Part shown: in pieces, positions 54,026-64,000 of the stretch
Position numbering within the stretch: the first letter of the stretch is position 1
Layout: every line of letters starts with the position of its first letter
DNA from: Stagonosporopsis chrysanthemi
Lineage: Eukaryota > Ascomycota > Dothideomycetes > Pleosporales > Didymellaceae
NCBI GenBank assembly: GCA_022560025.1
Contig: JAFISE010000012.1
Location: forward strand, 248,001-312,000
DNA length: 64,000 nt
Direction of reading: 5' to 3'
Translations under genes and position numbers: made by a program
Notes under the pieces: generated by a model
Databases searched by the model: none
Seen by the model: only the letters and a program-made list of their open reading frames with translations
What the model was told of the DNA's origin: nothing

Positions 54026-55389
54026 CTACATCTGTACCACAGCTGCTATGGCGACGCCGACAGCAGCATAGAGCCAGGAGATGCCAGGGTTGAGCACAGT
54101 AGATCCACTGGTGCGAAGCACACCACAGCATGATTCGCGGTCGTATGATACGTTGTTAGCCGTTGCCGCAACTTGGAAGACAGATCCGTTAAAGTTGCCA
54201 AAGTTGTAGTAGTCGACGAGCAGCCAGTTCGGTGGTCGATCCCACATCTCTTCGCAATCCTGGACATTCAATCCCAAACTAGCGTTTCCGGAGTCAGCGT
54301 TGATTTGGTCAAGAAGGCCATACGCTGGCACGAGGAGGTTAGCCCCTCCCAGGGCAATTTCGACGTTGAGGTTATGGTTCACCATGTACATGCGATTGCG
54401 GGAGACTTCTTCAGCCTGATTCGGTGGACGCTGTTGGGTACATGGAAAGGTCGGATCTACTGGAGAGAATGGTGTCTGCCATTGGTAGTTGAACTCGTTA
54501 AGAAGCCAGGGAACAGCGTCCTGATCGGCGTTGTAATCGATCATTGCAACCACACGCTCGTTCCTGAGAATCATCTCAGATAGTGTAGGCCAATCATTTA
54601 GATTGAGGCTTCCGGCCGGAGGCGTCCAGATATATTCCAAGATACCCGAGTTTTGAAAAGGTTCAATGTAGTCTGTGGCAGCATTGAAATGATCTTGGCC
54701 ATTGTTGTTGCCCATCATGATTGCAATAACTTCATAGGGATTCCTGTCGAGCCATCCCTTCACAGTTGTAAGATAGTCCTCGAGTGTTCCGACATCGAGG
54801 AGATCACATGAAGTATGGCACAAACGAATCGGACTCGAAGCGTTCGGTTTCTGTGTTTCGAATTGTACTGACCAATACATCAGCGCTGTATGAACAGTGT
54901 TACTTGCGGCAAATACATACATCCTCGAATACCATCGGTGAGTTGGGTTTCGACCGATAGTGCCTGGTTGCTGGCAGCGTTACGCGGCCGCACGAACGGA
55001 CTGTTGTGAGCCACAACCATGGAGACGTTCGAGAATCGTCTGCTGCAGAACTCTGGATGTCCGTTGCAAGGTGTAGTGTTTTGAGTAGGGCGAGGGCGAG
55101 CTGCAGTGGATGTCGTCGAGCTGGCGTTACCGGACGCAGTGGGAGCGACGCCTGTTATGCCAATGACTTCCTCTGTGGTGGAAGACCGAGATGCCGTTGT
55201 ACTAGCATTCTGGGATACTGACAAAGACGCAAAGGACGACAATAAGGACGAAGATTCGGGCGTTATTTCGGTTACAAGACTGCTAGGTACTGGCGTAAGA
55301 GAGAGCGAGGAGAGTATCGAAGAGAGTTGCGCTGATACACATGGTGAAAAAGCGGTCCAGAGTAGTAGGGGTATCGTAGGGTGAATCAT
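54026..55389 (-). CDS. GPI-anchored PI-PLC X-domain-like phosphodiesterase
   Basis: Exons are 54921-55389 and 54026-54867 with a 53-nt intron, giving 436 residues. A signal peptide (about 1-20, MIHPTIPLLLWTAFSPCVSA) is followed by a Ser/Thr-rich stretch and then the PLC-like TIM-barrel. The first active-site-type His is H128 in VVAHNSPF and the second is H174 in RLCHTSCDLLDVGTLEDYL. Later barrel segments include VIAIMMGNNNG, RVVAMIDYNADQD and WLLVDYYNFGNF. The C-terminus is a hydrophobic run (GISWLYAAVGVAIAAVVQM) preceded by small residues, as in a GPI-anchor signal. The family occurs widely on fungal cell surfaces with uncertain substrate; calcium-independent phosphodiesterase activity is inferred from family membership. 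Reading on through the donor gives a short false tail. Confidence 0.88.
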
Positions 55390-55941
55390 AAGGGCTGCCG
55401 TTAATAGTGAGAGAACGATAAGCTACCTCTATCGCTGAGCGCTCAAGCGATGCGAACGCTTAATCGATATCTAGCTTGGGAATCTCGGTGATAGAGACTC
55501 GAGATTGCAATACTTCTTTCATTTCTAGCTTCAATTGATGGCAGGCGCGATGACGGCATTCTGGGCAGTGCGTATTGGCAGTGACCCCGGATCGCCGGGG
55601 AAGCGCTACTGGATGTTGGCGAGGTTCTGGAACCTCTCAAGCGTGCAGTTGGCTTGCAGTTAGCGACTTAAAGTAACATTTAGCCCCAACAAGTCGAGTC
55701 CGTTGCTGCTTCCGGCATGCGCCTCGGCTGTTGGACCGAACTACCTATGACGCAATACGTCAACGTCGTCTGCCGCTGCTTCTTAGGGAACACTTGCAGC
55801 TTAAGAATGAGAGTACACGACTCATCTGGCTTGGAAGTGTGAGCTCAAAGCGCAAAAGAGTTGTATTGTGCTTGTTCAATGTCTCAAGATCTCTGCTTCA
55901 AGAAGTCGTTACTGGCGGCAGCCTCAGAATAACCTCCGCCG
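55390..55941. other. Intergenic region, no supported gene
   Basis: 552 bp containing the promoter of the PLC-like gene and the 3' flank of the coiled-coil gene. No TATA element close to the start or other clear motif is seen. Confidence 0.45.
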
Positions 55942-56756
55942 TCACTCGTCTTGAGGCACGCTTTGGACCATCTTCTTCACACCCCTCTCAGCGGAATACA
56001 GGCTCTTCTTTAGCTCATAGTTGAGCTCCATCGTCTCTACTGCGCTCATTCTCTCGTTTTCCTCCCTGTCATCTTCCACATCACTGACCCCGACGTCCGC
56101 GCCTAATACCTTCTTCACATTCTTGACTGCAGTCTGGGCACCGATCCTAAGCAGCCTCGCTGTCTTTTCAACGTCCTCGGCCCATGTCTCAGCGATGCCT
56201 TCAGGCTCTGTGTCTCGCATAGCTGCAATCATCTTATCTAGCCTGTCGTACTCACCGACTAGGTGATCTGATGCGGTGAGGACGTGAGCGACAGACCCAA
56301 ATACAGCATTGCGAGCGATCTTAGTGTCGTCAAGGGTAGGCGGTGTGCCTTCAATGAGGCGATTCGGAGTTTGGAGGGCGGCGAGAACAGCTCTCGTGAG
56401 CTCGTTGCGACGGCGCATCATTGCTTCTTCGCTACACGGCTTAGTTTGTATGTACTGGGTGAGGTGGTGTCATAAATTGAGGACTTACGCCTCGCGCGTG
56501 CGCTGTGCGAGCAAACCCTCCAGCTCTTGTTGATCGCCTGCCACTTTTGCGTCGAAACTCTGCAGGTCTTTTTGGTTCGTCTTGGGCGTCTGCAGAATTG
56601 AACTCAGCGCGGCCACTCGTCTTATGCAGCTGATCAGTAAGATATCTCAGTAATGGGCATATACCAATCGTACTGGCTATCATCGACTTCGACTTCGGAG
56701 ACATCGCTCTGGCTGCGTGTAGGCTGCGGTGCTGAAGTGCCGCTCCGACGTGCCAT
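55942..56756 (-). CDS. Coiled-coil protein of unknown function
   Basis: Exons are about 56665-56756, 56489-56629 and 55942-56431, giving about 240 residues. The second intron (57 nt, GTAAGT donor, ACTAAG branch) is clear. The first is uncertain: the 35-nt version is shorter than usual, and an alternative acceptor after GCTGAG gives 62 nt and nine fewer residues in the same phase. The protein starts MARRSGTSAPQPTRSQSD and carries long charged helices with heptad-like spacing (for example DLQSFDAKVAGDQQELEGLL, MRRRNELTRAVLAALQTP and DHLVGEYDRLDKMIAAMRD). The C-terminus is VKKMVQSVPQDE. There is no signal peptide or membrane segment. It resembles the size and make-up of small kinetochore or vesicle-tethering subunits, but I do not recognise a family. 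Confidence 0.65.
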
Positions 56757-57429
56757 CCTTAACGTGCAATTGCAATAGTGTAGGTTCTGACGTCTGGCGG
56801 TTATGCGGTGGATGTTGTGGGGCGTGATGTGCTGATCGAGGACCCTTGGAACAGTCTTAGCTTGTCGTTTGAGAAATAGGAAGGTGCAAACTGAACTCAA
56901 TCTTGTGCACCAGTAAAAAGACACCGGGCGAGAAACATTCACCAGCATTGCTAACATTGTTGATGCAAGAACAGCCTTTCTTGTCATTTTAACTAAACTA
57001 ATATCCTTGATAAAGTATAAATGAGTACCGAACCACCTGCCAAACCTCATGATTACCCATCCATAAGGGATAAAAATGCATTTGTCGTCCGGGAAAATGA
57101 ATGGAAGGAGATCCCGAGGAAATTGAAGCGAAATAAGTGTGATGTGCAGCCATATAGTGTCCATCAGTACGGTCCTTTCGAGAGTGTTGCAATCTCGTGC
57201 CATTATGGCTCCCAAATATAACTGTCACCGCCTGCTGCCGAGTACCATCGAATAAACCGCAAGGAAATAGTAAATCGTGCATTTTGAGCAATCTAGAATT
57301 CGCGTAGACTCATGCGCTCGTGGAGGCCGTGGGGTCGTGATCTAATAAAAGAACCGCATTGCCGGATTCGCGAACGACTGGCTGGAAGGGAAAGTCGGTG
57401 GTCCTAAGGCCATAGAGGCGGACTCAGGT
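56757..57429. other. Intergenic region, no supported gene
   Basis: 673 bp between two minus-strand genes. It is AT-rich near 56930-57110. An open frame on the minus strand (within 56634-57215) is only a read-through of leader and promoter sequence. Confidence 0.45.
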
Positions 57430-60157
57430 CTACTTGCTGGCAAGTGACATGTTCTGCATGCTTGTGAAGACAGTAGACTCACTGTTGTTGTGAGCTGCGC
57501 TCTGCTGGGCTGAGGAGCCACCACCAATCTTGGCGTTGCTCGCACCAGGAGTGGCTTGCTGGCTATAAGTGGAACCGCCGGTAGGTGTATAAGAGCTAGC
57601 ACCTGGATAGCCGCGGTTGTAGGCAGTCTGAGCGCCATAATTACTTCCGGGTGGATAGTATGCACCGTAGTTCATGGGACTACCGCTGGCAGTCACATTT
57701 GGATAGCCGCCAGCAAAAGCGTTATAACCACCATACAGCTGCTGTGAATACTGCTGTCCTTGTGCCCAAGGAGGCATACCGTAGGCAGCTTGGGGAGCAT
57801 AGGCTGGGAGCTGATGAGAGAAAGCGTAGTGGCCATCGTCGTAGTTGGTCTGAGGTGCGTTGTTGCGTTTGCGGCCTGAGAGATTAGTTATCAATGCTCG
57901 CGTGGGATCATGGCGTAGCTTACCATAGTGCTCGTTCGAACGATGATTGTTGTTGCCGAAGCCAGGTCCAACAGGCAAGGGAGAGTTGGCGTTGCCTGGG
58001 GTCATGATCGCACCAGGACCTATAGCGGAGGGCGGTGGGATCTGCATTAGACCGGCTGGATTTACGACCGATGCTGGGTTGACAGCTGACATCCAGATGC
58101 GGACCTTGTACTGCTTGAACAGGTCCGTAACAAGGTCATTGAAGTTGACGTAGGACTCAGCGTAGTAGAAGTAGGTCAACTTGTGGTAATCACTACAAAT
58201 GTTAGTTGCATCGGACGAACATAGGTGGTGTCACTTACGCCTGATATTCAGCGTCCAGAACTTCCATGGGCAACTTGTGGTCAGCAGCCTTCTGAGCTCC
58301 AAGGCGCTTCGCTTTCGCCTCCGAGCCCTCCTTGTCGCGCAAAGCAAAGATTTCGTGCTGCTGAGCAAGACGTTTGATCATCTTGGGCTTAGCATCCTGA
58401 TCTTGATTACCAATCATACCGCTCAGCTGAGGTTGGTTCGGATTGTTGGAGAGGCCATTTGCGCGAGCAAGAGCACCGAGCATGCCAGAGTCATTCTGGG
58501 TTCCTGCAAGCGAGTACTGAGAGAACATGACAAGCCAGCGAAAGTGCTCTTCATTCGCCTCAGCCTTCAACTTCTTAGCATCCTCGAAGCTTACGTCCGC
58601 GTGTGCCACCTGTCCGAGATCGCACCCGCGGTCACCCTCGACCATGACCAGATCACCTCGTCGGATCTCCAGGCCGGTGTTGTCGTAGAGGTAGTAGATG
58701 TCGGCTCGCGAACACTTGAAGGTCACCACAAACAAACGTCGTCCAGGACGGCCCAACACAGGTGGTACGGCGTACGGATTGATCGTGTTCATGGTCGTGT
58801 TGGGAACGACGGGGTCCGGGTGAGCGGCAGAGATTGCAGAAGCATTGATCGCACGAGATGCGGGGCCGTAGCCTGCAAAGTATGCGGCGGCATCAAATTG
58901 GTCCTGATCTTCAGGCGAGTGAGATGCCTGACGAGGAGACATAAGGCTCTCGTCTTCTTCCTGGGTGTTGCTCAAAGTGGTCGAGAGAGGCATGCTCTGG
59001 TGGAAGCCTCCGTAATGAGCAAAGGAGTGCCTACGGCCCATAGCGTCCATACCAAGATTGTGTATGTTGCCAGTAGCCCACTGCTGCTTTTTAGGGCTGT
59101 CCATGATCTCTTGTTCAGGCTCCCGGCTGAGTATGGAAACGTGCTCGCTGAAGCGCCGAGTTAGCGAAGACGGAGGCAAGGCGTGACTGACAACGTCGTT
59201 GTCTTCGTGCTCTTCGATCGCGTAGTCTGTCGTGTTGCCAAAGGACATGCCTCGAAGGCCGGCGGTAGTCTTGCGACGCTGCGGTGGCGGCGGGTGCTGG
59301 TGAACTGGAGAGCTTGTCGACGTTGCACGGTTACGGGCACGTGCGCTCTCCACGGCTGCCTGTTTGAGAAGAGCTTGCTTTTGCTCGCGTTCCCAATAGC
59401 CTTGTGGAAGGCGTACGCCGTGTTCGGAGCTGTGTTGTGAATCGACTTCGTCAATGTCGTCTTCGCGAAGTTGTGACAAACCAACACCAGAATCACCGAG
59501 CAGACTAGGCTTAGAGGGACGGTGACGCACGCCTGCTGTTGAGCGCACACGCGCCGAAAACTGCCCAACAGGGCTGTTCTCGAGATCACCTTGTCCAATG
59601 CTGTAAGACTGTGAGCGCACAGCCTTGCGAATGGGGTTTTGCTGACTGAGCAGAAAGCCAATGCCCTCTTCACTCTCAGGTGCAGCTGGCGACGGCAAAG
59701 GTTTCTCGCTGGGAAAATGAGCAGAAGTGGGCGAAGGTACGACTTCCTTGAGGCGACTGTTGGCTTGGCTGCTGCTGAAGCTGGACGTGTTCCAGGGAAA
59801 CGCAGAGGTACCTGGGCGAGATTGACTTGGCAACTCGAGTGACGGAGTAGTGGGTTGCGAGCCGGCAAACGAGACAGAGGGTAACGAGAACTTGCGGTTT
59901 GGCTGTATGTCTTGTAGCCAACCCGATGAGGGCCGACGCCCACCTGGGTAACCTCCGGTGGGGCGGACAACAGGAGGCACGTGCTCACGGTCATCATCGC
60001 TCGACGCCAGAGCGTCGCTGTCTGGAGTCGGCCTACGCAGCTGCAATTTGGACTTGTCAAGCGCAGAGCCTCCAACTGAGAGGTTGCCCTTGTAGGTGGA
60101 GGAGGCCATGTCGATCGTTCCTCGAGGCTTCGTCGTGTCAGTATTGACCATAGCCAC
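57430..60157 (-). CDS. PSP1: PSP1 C-terminal domain protein
   Basis: Yeast Psp1 was found as a suppressor of DNA polymerase alpha mutations and is also linked to RNA granules; its molecular role is unclear. Exons are 58239-60157, 57924-58192 and 57430-57875, giving 877 residues (yeast 841). Intron 1 is 46 nt (ACTAAC branch). Intron 2 is 48 nt, divisible by three with no stop, so it can be mistaken for coding. The first about 480 residues are Ser/Pro/Gln-rich. The PSP1 domain begins about residue 490 (RRLFVVTFKCSRADIYYLYD, then GDLVMVEGDRGCDLGQV) and continues across intron 1 (AEYQADYHKLTYFYYAES, then VRIWMS). The tail is Gly/Tyr/Asn/Gln-rich and prion-like. Start choice among three nearby in-frame Met codons (60157, 60151, 60109) is uncertain. 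Confidence 0.88.
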
Positions 60158-63100
60158 CCTGAAGCTGCAGAAAGGTCGAACTAACCTTGCTTTACGGATG
60201 GAAAAGTGTAGTTCTATCTTGGCCGGTGCACCCTTTTGCGGATGTAGCGGGGAAGAATCTACAGAGATAAACCTGGAAGTGATGAATTCTAAAGTAGCTA
60301 CAGGAGCAAGTCGTCAGTACGTTGGATGACAGATACGTGAGTGAGACTGAGGAAGGCAGGGAATAAGGATATAGAAAACGAGCTTCTACGAAGATCGGTT
60401 GCCTGCCGGCAGATGCTTTGTTGGCTGAGCAGCCGTGCGTAAAAGGACATCCTGCTGCTTGCATTTAGGGGATAGAAGTGTGCGTTGCAATGTGATGAGA
60501 AAGATCCAGGAGCTGAATTCAACACTTACGGATGCCTGAAGCGGCGGTGATGGCGTACTGGCTAACAGCCTGCCCAGTGGGATGCGAGTCGAAGGAGAGG
60601 AGAAATGTTGTGAGGGTACGGAGGGTGAGGAGAGTGAGGCAGGGGAGACCTGCGCTGACCTTCGGTCCTGGAGAACGACGCTGGCACTGGCGCGCTTTCG
60701 TATGCGTCGTTGCTGATTCGGAGGCAGGAGCGGTATGCGGCGGAAGGGAAGGGGTTATTACTATCGTTCAAAAACGTCTTAGCAAAGTACACGCGAAATT
60801 ATGTGACGACCGGAAAGAAATATAGATAATGGGCCTCATGTCAAAATGATCCGGCGCTGCGTAGAGCCGTGTGTTCGTTCCTCCTCTTTCGCGTGATCGG
60901 CCAAGGTTGCTCTCACATTCGACCCTATCGTCTCGCGATTCTCAGATCAACCCCGGCCCTCGCAAGACCATACCCAGGCATACAGCAGGCGATGAACCTA
61001 CGACTTGGAGTCTGAAAGACCCTGTATCTCTGATCCTGCTGGACACCGAGCGACTTAATGCCCGACGATACAGATTCGGGCACAGCGAAGGCTCGCGCGC
61101 AGCAGTCTCTACACACCCTTTCTCCACTGAAACAACCGCCTTGCACACTGCAAAGGGCCTGGAGAGGAGGGCCGTAGCCGCAGGGGACAAAGAGTATGGG
61201 GGTCTTCAAATGCGCATGAGAGTGAGTTTGCTTACCTAGACAATAGAGAAGAAGCGTCTACCAGAATTACGCAACGGCGGGGTATCGATTTAACACACGG
61301 TCTATCAAACGGCGCGGAAGTATATTCTGCGCGTACGTCAGTAATCGGTTCGGAAACTACGATAGCATATACAGCACGAGGCTGCAAGGTGAGGCTGTAT
61401 TCACTCGCCGTACCATGACATGAGCGGACAGCTGGAACAAACAGGCGTGTAACTTACCAGACAATCTATACCACGAAGGCAGCTAACCTCTAAGTAACCA
61501 GACCGGTCTGAAAGGTACCTGAGTTCCATAAGCTACGGTCGATGCGGTGTGGCAAGGTGCCAGACTCCGGGCGACGACGACATACCTCAAAAACGTACAC
61601 GAACGAGCGCCAAACCCTTGCCCAATCTATCCCTACTTTTCTTTGCGGAGAACCTTGGAAGATGGAACGAAGCTCTATGGCATCAACCGCTGCATATGAT
61701 TATACAAGCCTGTGATCGGCGAGGAAGCTTCGCAGCTGAAGAATGTGGGGAAGCGCCACGTTCTAACCCAAGGCTGCCCAGTCTGTCGCGGACCAGTGGT
61801 TGAAGGAAGAACACGCGACCACTAGAGCGGGCACATCATCGCCCTGTGCCTCGCGCGAAATAGGAAGATGATATAAACCGCGAGGTTCGATGTGCACAGT
61901 GGCCAGACTGGCGACAGGAGGTCCCTTCTTGGCACTGGTTCGAAACGGTTGAGATCGGAGCTGCGGCAGACACCCTGAAGTTACCTGAGCTTTGGCAGAT
62001 CAGGAGACAGGTCGACAGCGGTCGTGATGCGATCAGCGTGTGGCGATTTCGGGACAGACGAGAAGAGGGGTCCAGGTCGATGAGAAGATGTCTTTGGGTT
62101 AAGACACCTGTTACAAAGAAGCGGGCAGAAGTCAGAAACACGCAGACGTTCAACGCCTTTGAGGCTTCTGCAAGCTCACACGGCTGGTCCAAGGATCAGG
62201 GGCTCTGGGTGGTAGATGCGCAACGAAATGCGGAGACGGCCAGACCGACTGAGGTTAGCCCTGTGTCTTTCAGGCGAACACCTGCAAATTGCAGCGCTGT
62301 TGGGGGGTAGCGAAGCCGCGGGACAGGGAGCTGCCATCGAATCATCGGTCCCTTGTCACACGTCCCGCAGCACCCCTCAAGACCTCGTCCCTCTCTCCCT
62401 CCATCAAAAGTTCATCAATTCCGTCCTGTCGGTCGGCACGAGGAGGGTGAGCTTTGTCGCATGTATGGGGAGCTTTTGCGCGACCCCTCTCGTCTCATCT
62501 AAGCCCTGATGGCTCCAGTGGATAACATTCGTCCTCTTCGAAGGCTTTCCATCGCTGCACGCCGTTCTCCTTCGCTTCAAGCGCCATCGTTCACGACCCC
62601 CGCACAACCTATGCGGTAACAGTGGAGTTCCAAACAGGAAGCCCACCAATTCTGGAACGGAAGGAACAATGTCACGCGCCATGCGCTCGACCTAGTACAG
62701 ACACCAGGGACCTTAGCCCCCGATGCTGTTCGATGCCGCTCGTCGTTCGCATCGCTACGCAAAAACAGGTTCAGGTAACTTGTGACAAGCTTTGATGCAG
62801 CTGTCTCATTCGTCGGTGTTCCTTTGTGTGACCAGACGGATATAGGACCGGTTCCTGAAGCTACCACCAGGCGTTGATACACATCACGGCTCTTGAAGGT
62901 GATTTACAAGCTGCTCACCTTCTGCGATCATCTGAGTATCACGAATTGCCCTCCCATTGGCGTGGAGCACACAAGCACAGCATGTGCACGTTCAATATTC
63001 ACTGGACAGAGTCCCCTCTTTGCTTTTACCAATCGAAACAGCGAATCGTTTGTTGATTGGAATGTCGTCAACCCCGCATTTCCAGAGACGCGTCGAGTTC

Positions 63101-64000
63101 AATATCCACACCCAAGCTTTTTGGGCAGCTCCAGTGAGCTATCTGCCCGCTCGGGTGGCTGACGCCTAGCTAATGTGTCGACATGGCCCGTGTTGGCCGA
63201 CGAGCGGACCCTACATCCAATCTGCCTCGCTCGTAGTTGTTCCGATCTATGCTGAAGAGAAGGGATGGCGGCATGTGGGTGCGAGGGTATCTCTGACATG
63301 TAGGCCGATAGGTGTGTACTCAGCAGCCCCTCGCATGCGCATAGTCTGTTTATACTATCCCTCGAGTTGCCAAGGCCATTGATCTTCCTCCGATTGGAGC
63401 CCATGTTGCAAAGAGGCATCGCATGATATATTGATGCGCTTCGGACCGCATCCTGTATTAACGGCGATAGTGGTGGTGCCGTGACAGTCGAACTGCAGGA
63501 GTCCGCACGTATCGTTGCTGCCCTCTCGTTGTTGTTCAGGACCGGTTTTTGATGGCTAATGCTCGACATTATTGGCAAACAGCATGTAGTCGTCACCCAA
63601 TGCCCAGGAACGCCTTCTCATTCTTCGTGTTCGAGCGCTTCGATCGAAAGGCGGCACGTTGGGGTCGTTGTCAAGTTTCGAGCCTGAAGAGCTTCACTGG
63701 TCTAGCTGGCGGCGCCGAATCCACTGCCGAGAGCTCGCTCGAGAAAAGGAAGCGTCCTTCTTTCCGGTATCGATCAGTGCCGGTTGATAGCTATGAGTCT
63801 CGAGGGCATACAGTCCAAAGAGTCATTATGAGCTGGGAGTTGGAGTTGCGCACGAAGGGTGTTGGGTTGTCGGTGGCGGGTATCTGGTCCAGACAGCGGT
63901 CTATCGAAGACATCTAAACACCAGTCGGCTCGCCGTACGACGGCCAGTGCCTCGTGACAGGGGTTGATGGTGCTTCGATGTTGTTGTGACTAGGACGCAC
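60158..64000. other. Right-end region, no supported gene
   Basis: 3.8 kb upstream of PSP1. It should include the PSP1 promoter and leader near 60160-60800. Frames on both strands are short (under about 165 codons), rich in Arg, Ser and Cys, and none shows a domain, signal peptide or credible exon chain. A neighbouring gene's regulatory region or 3' flank may begin towards the end. Confidence 0.45.

Noticed and set aside
60871..61239. Plus-strand 122-codon frame upstream of PSP1
   Set aside because: Low-information composition, with an equally open antisense frame; no domain.

Overview
The window is a stretch of nuclear DNA from a filamentous ascomycete (Pezizomycotina; a Dothideomycete is my guess, not shown). 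The support is short introns, mostly 45-80 nt, with GTRNGY donors, CTAAC or CTGAC branch sites and CAG/TAG acceptors. The genes are also fungal in type: complex I NUO51, GPI18, ETP1/BRAP2, a long CDC4, BLM10 and PSP1. I see no transposon, RIP-like AT-rich tract, tRNA, rRNA or CRISPR. There is one run of unknown bases (9220-9315), inside a repetitive cell-wall gene.

Layout. 1-3487 (-) is the Nup98 part of a nucleoporin precursor that runs off the left edge. 4644-5360 (+) is a centrin, convergent with NUO51 (5578-7203, -). 8040-10293 (-) is a Ser/Thr-rich secreted wall protein with an internal 141-nt repeat. GPI18 (11315-12783, -) and ribosomal protein eL8 (13173-14062, +) share a divergent promoter. 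An ornithine cyclodeaminase-family enzyme (14424-15906, +) faces a 1649-residue secreted protein with five Apple/PAN-like modules (16208-21308, -). BLM10 (23022-29032, -) and the GINS subunit PSF3 (30171-30801, +) diverge. Next come a conserved protein with Cys-Pro motifs (31075-32838, -), a dehydrodolichyl diphosphate synthase (33264-34451, +), an F-box-like protein (35048-36098, +) and a GBD/FH3 protein without FH2 (36795-39514, +). ETP1 (40477-42555, -) and CDC4 (43073-46267, -) lie in tandem. The right part holds a 930-residue disordered protein (49616-52408, +), a GPI-anchored PI-PLC-like protein (54026-55389, -), a coiled-coil protein (55942-56756, -) and a PSP1-domain protein (57430-60157, -). 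I find no supported gene from 60158 to the end.

The genes are mostly unrelated housekeeping genes, and I see no biosynthetic cluster. Loose themes are ubiquitin-proteasome functions (BLM10, ETP1, CDC4), glycosylation and GPI synthesis (RER2-type, GPI18) and cell-surface proteins. I resolved several gene models by finding introns that keep the frame open or hide the true C-terminus (PSF3, BLM10, CDC4, the F-box-like gene, PSP1). The least understood and most interesting locus is the Apple-module secreted protein, which carries a cationic Ala/Val-rich amphipathic segment right after a Lys-Arg pair.
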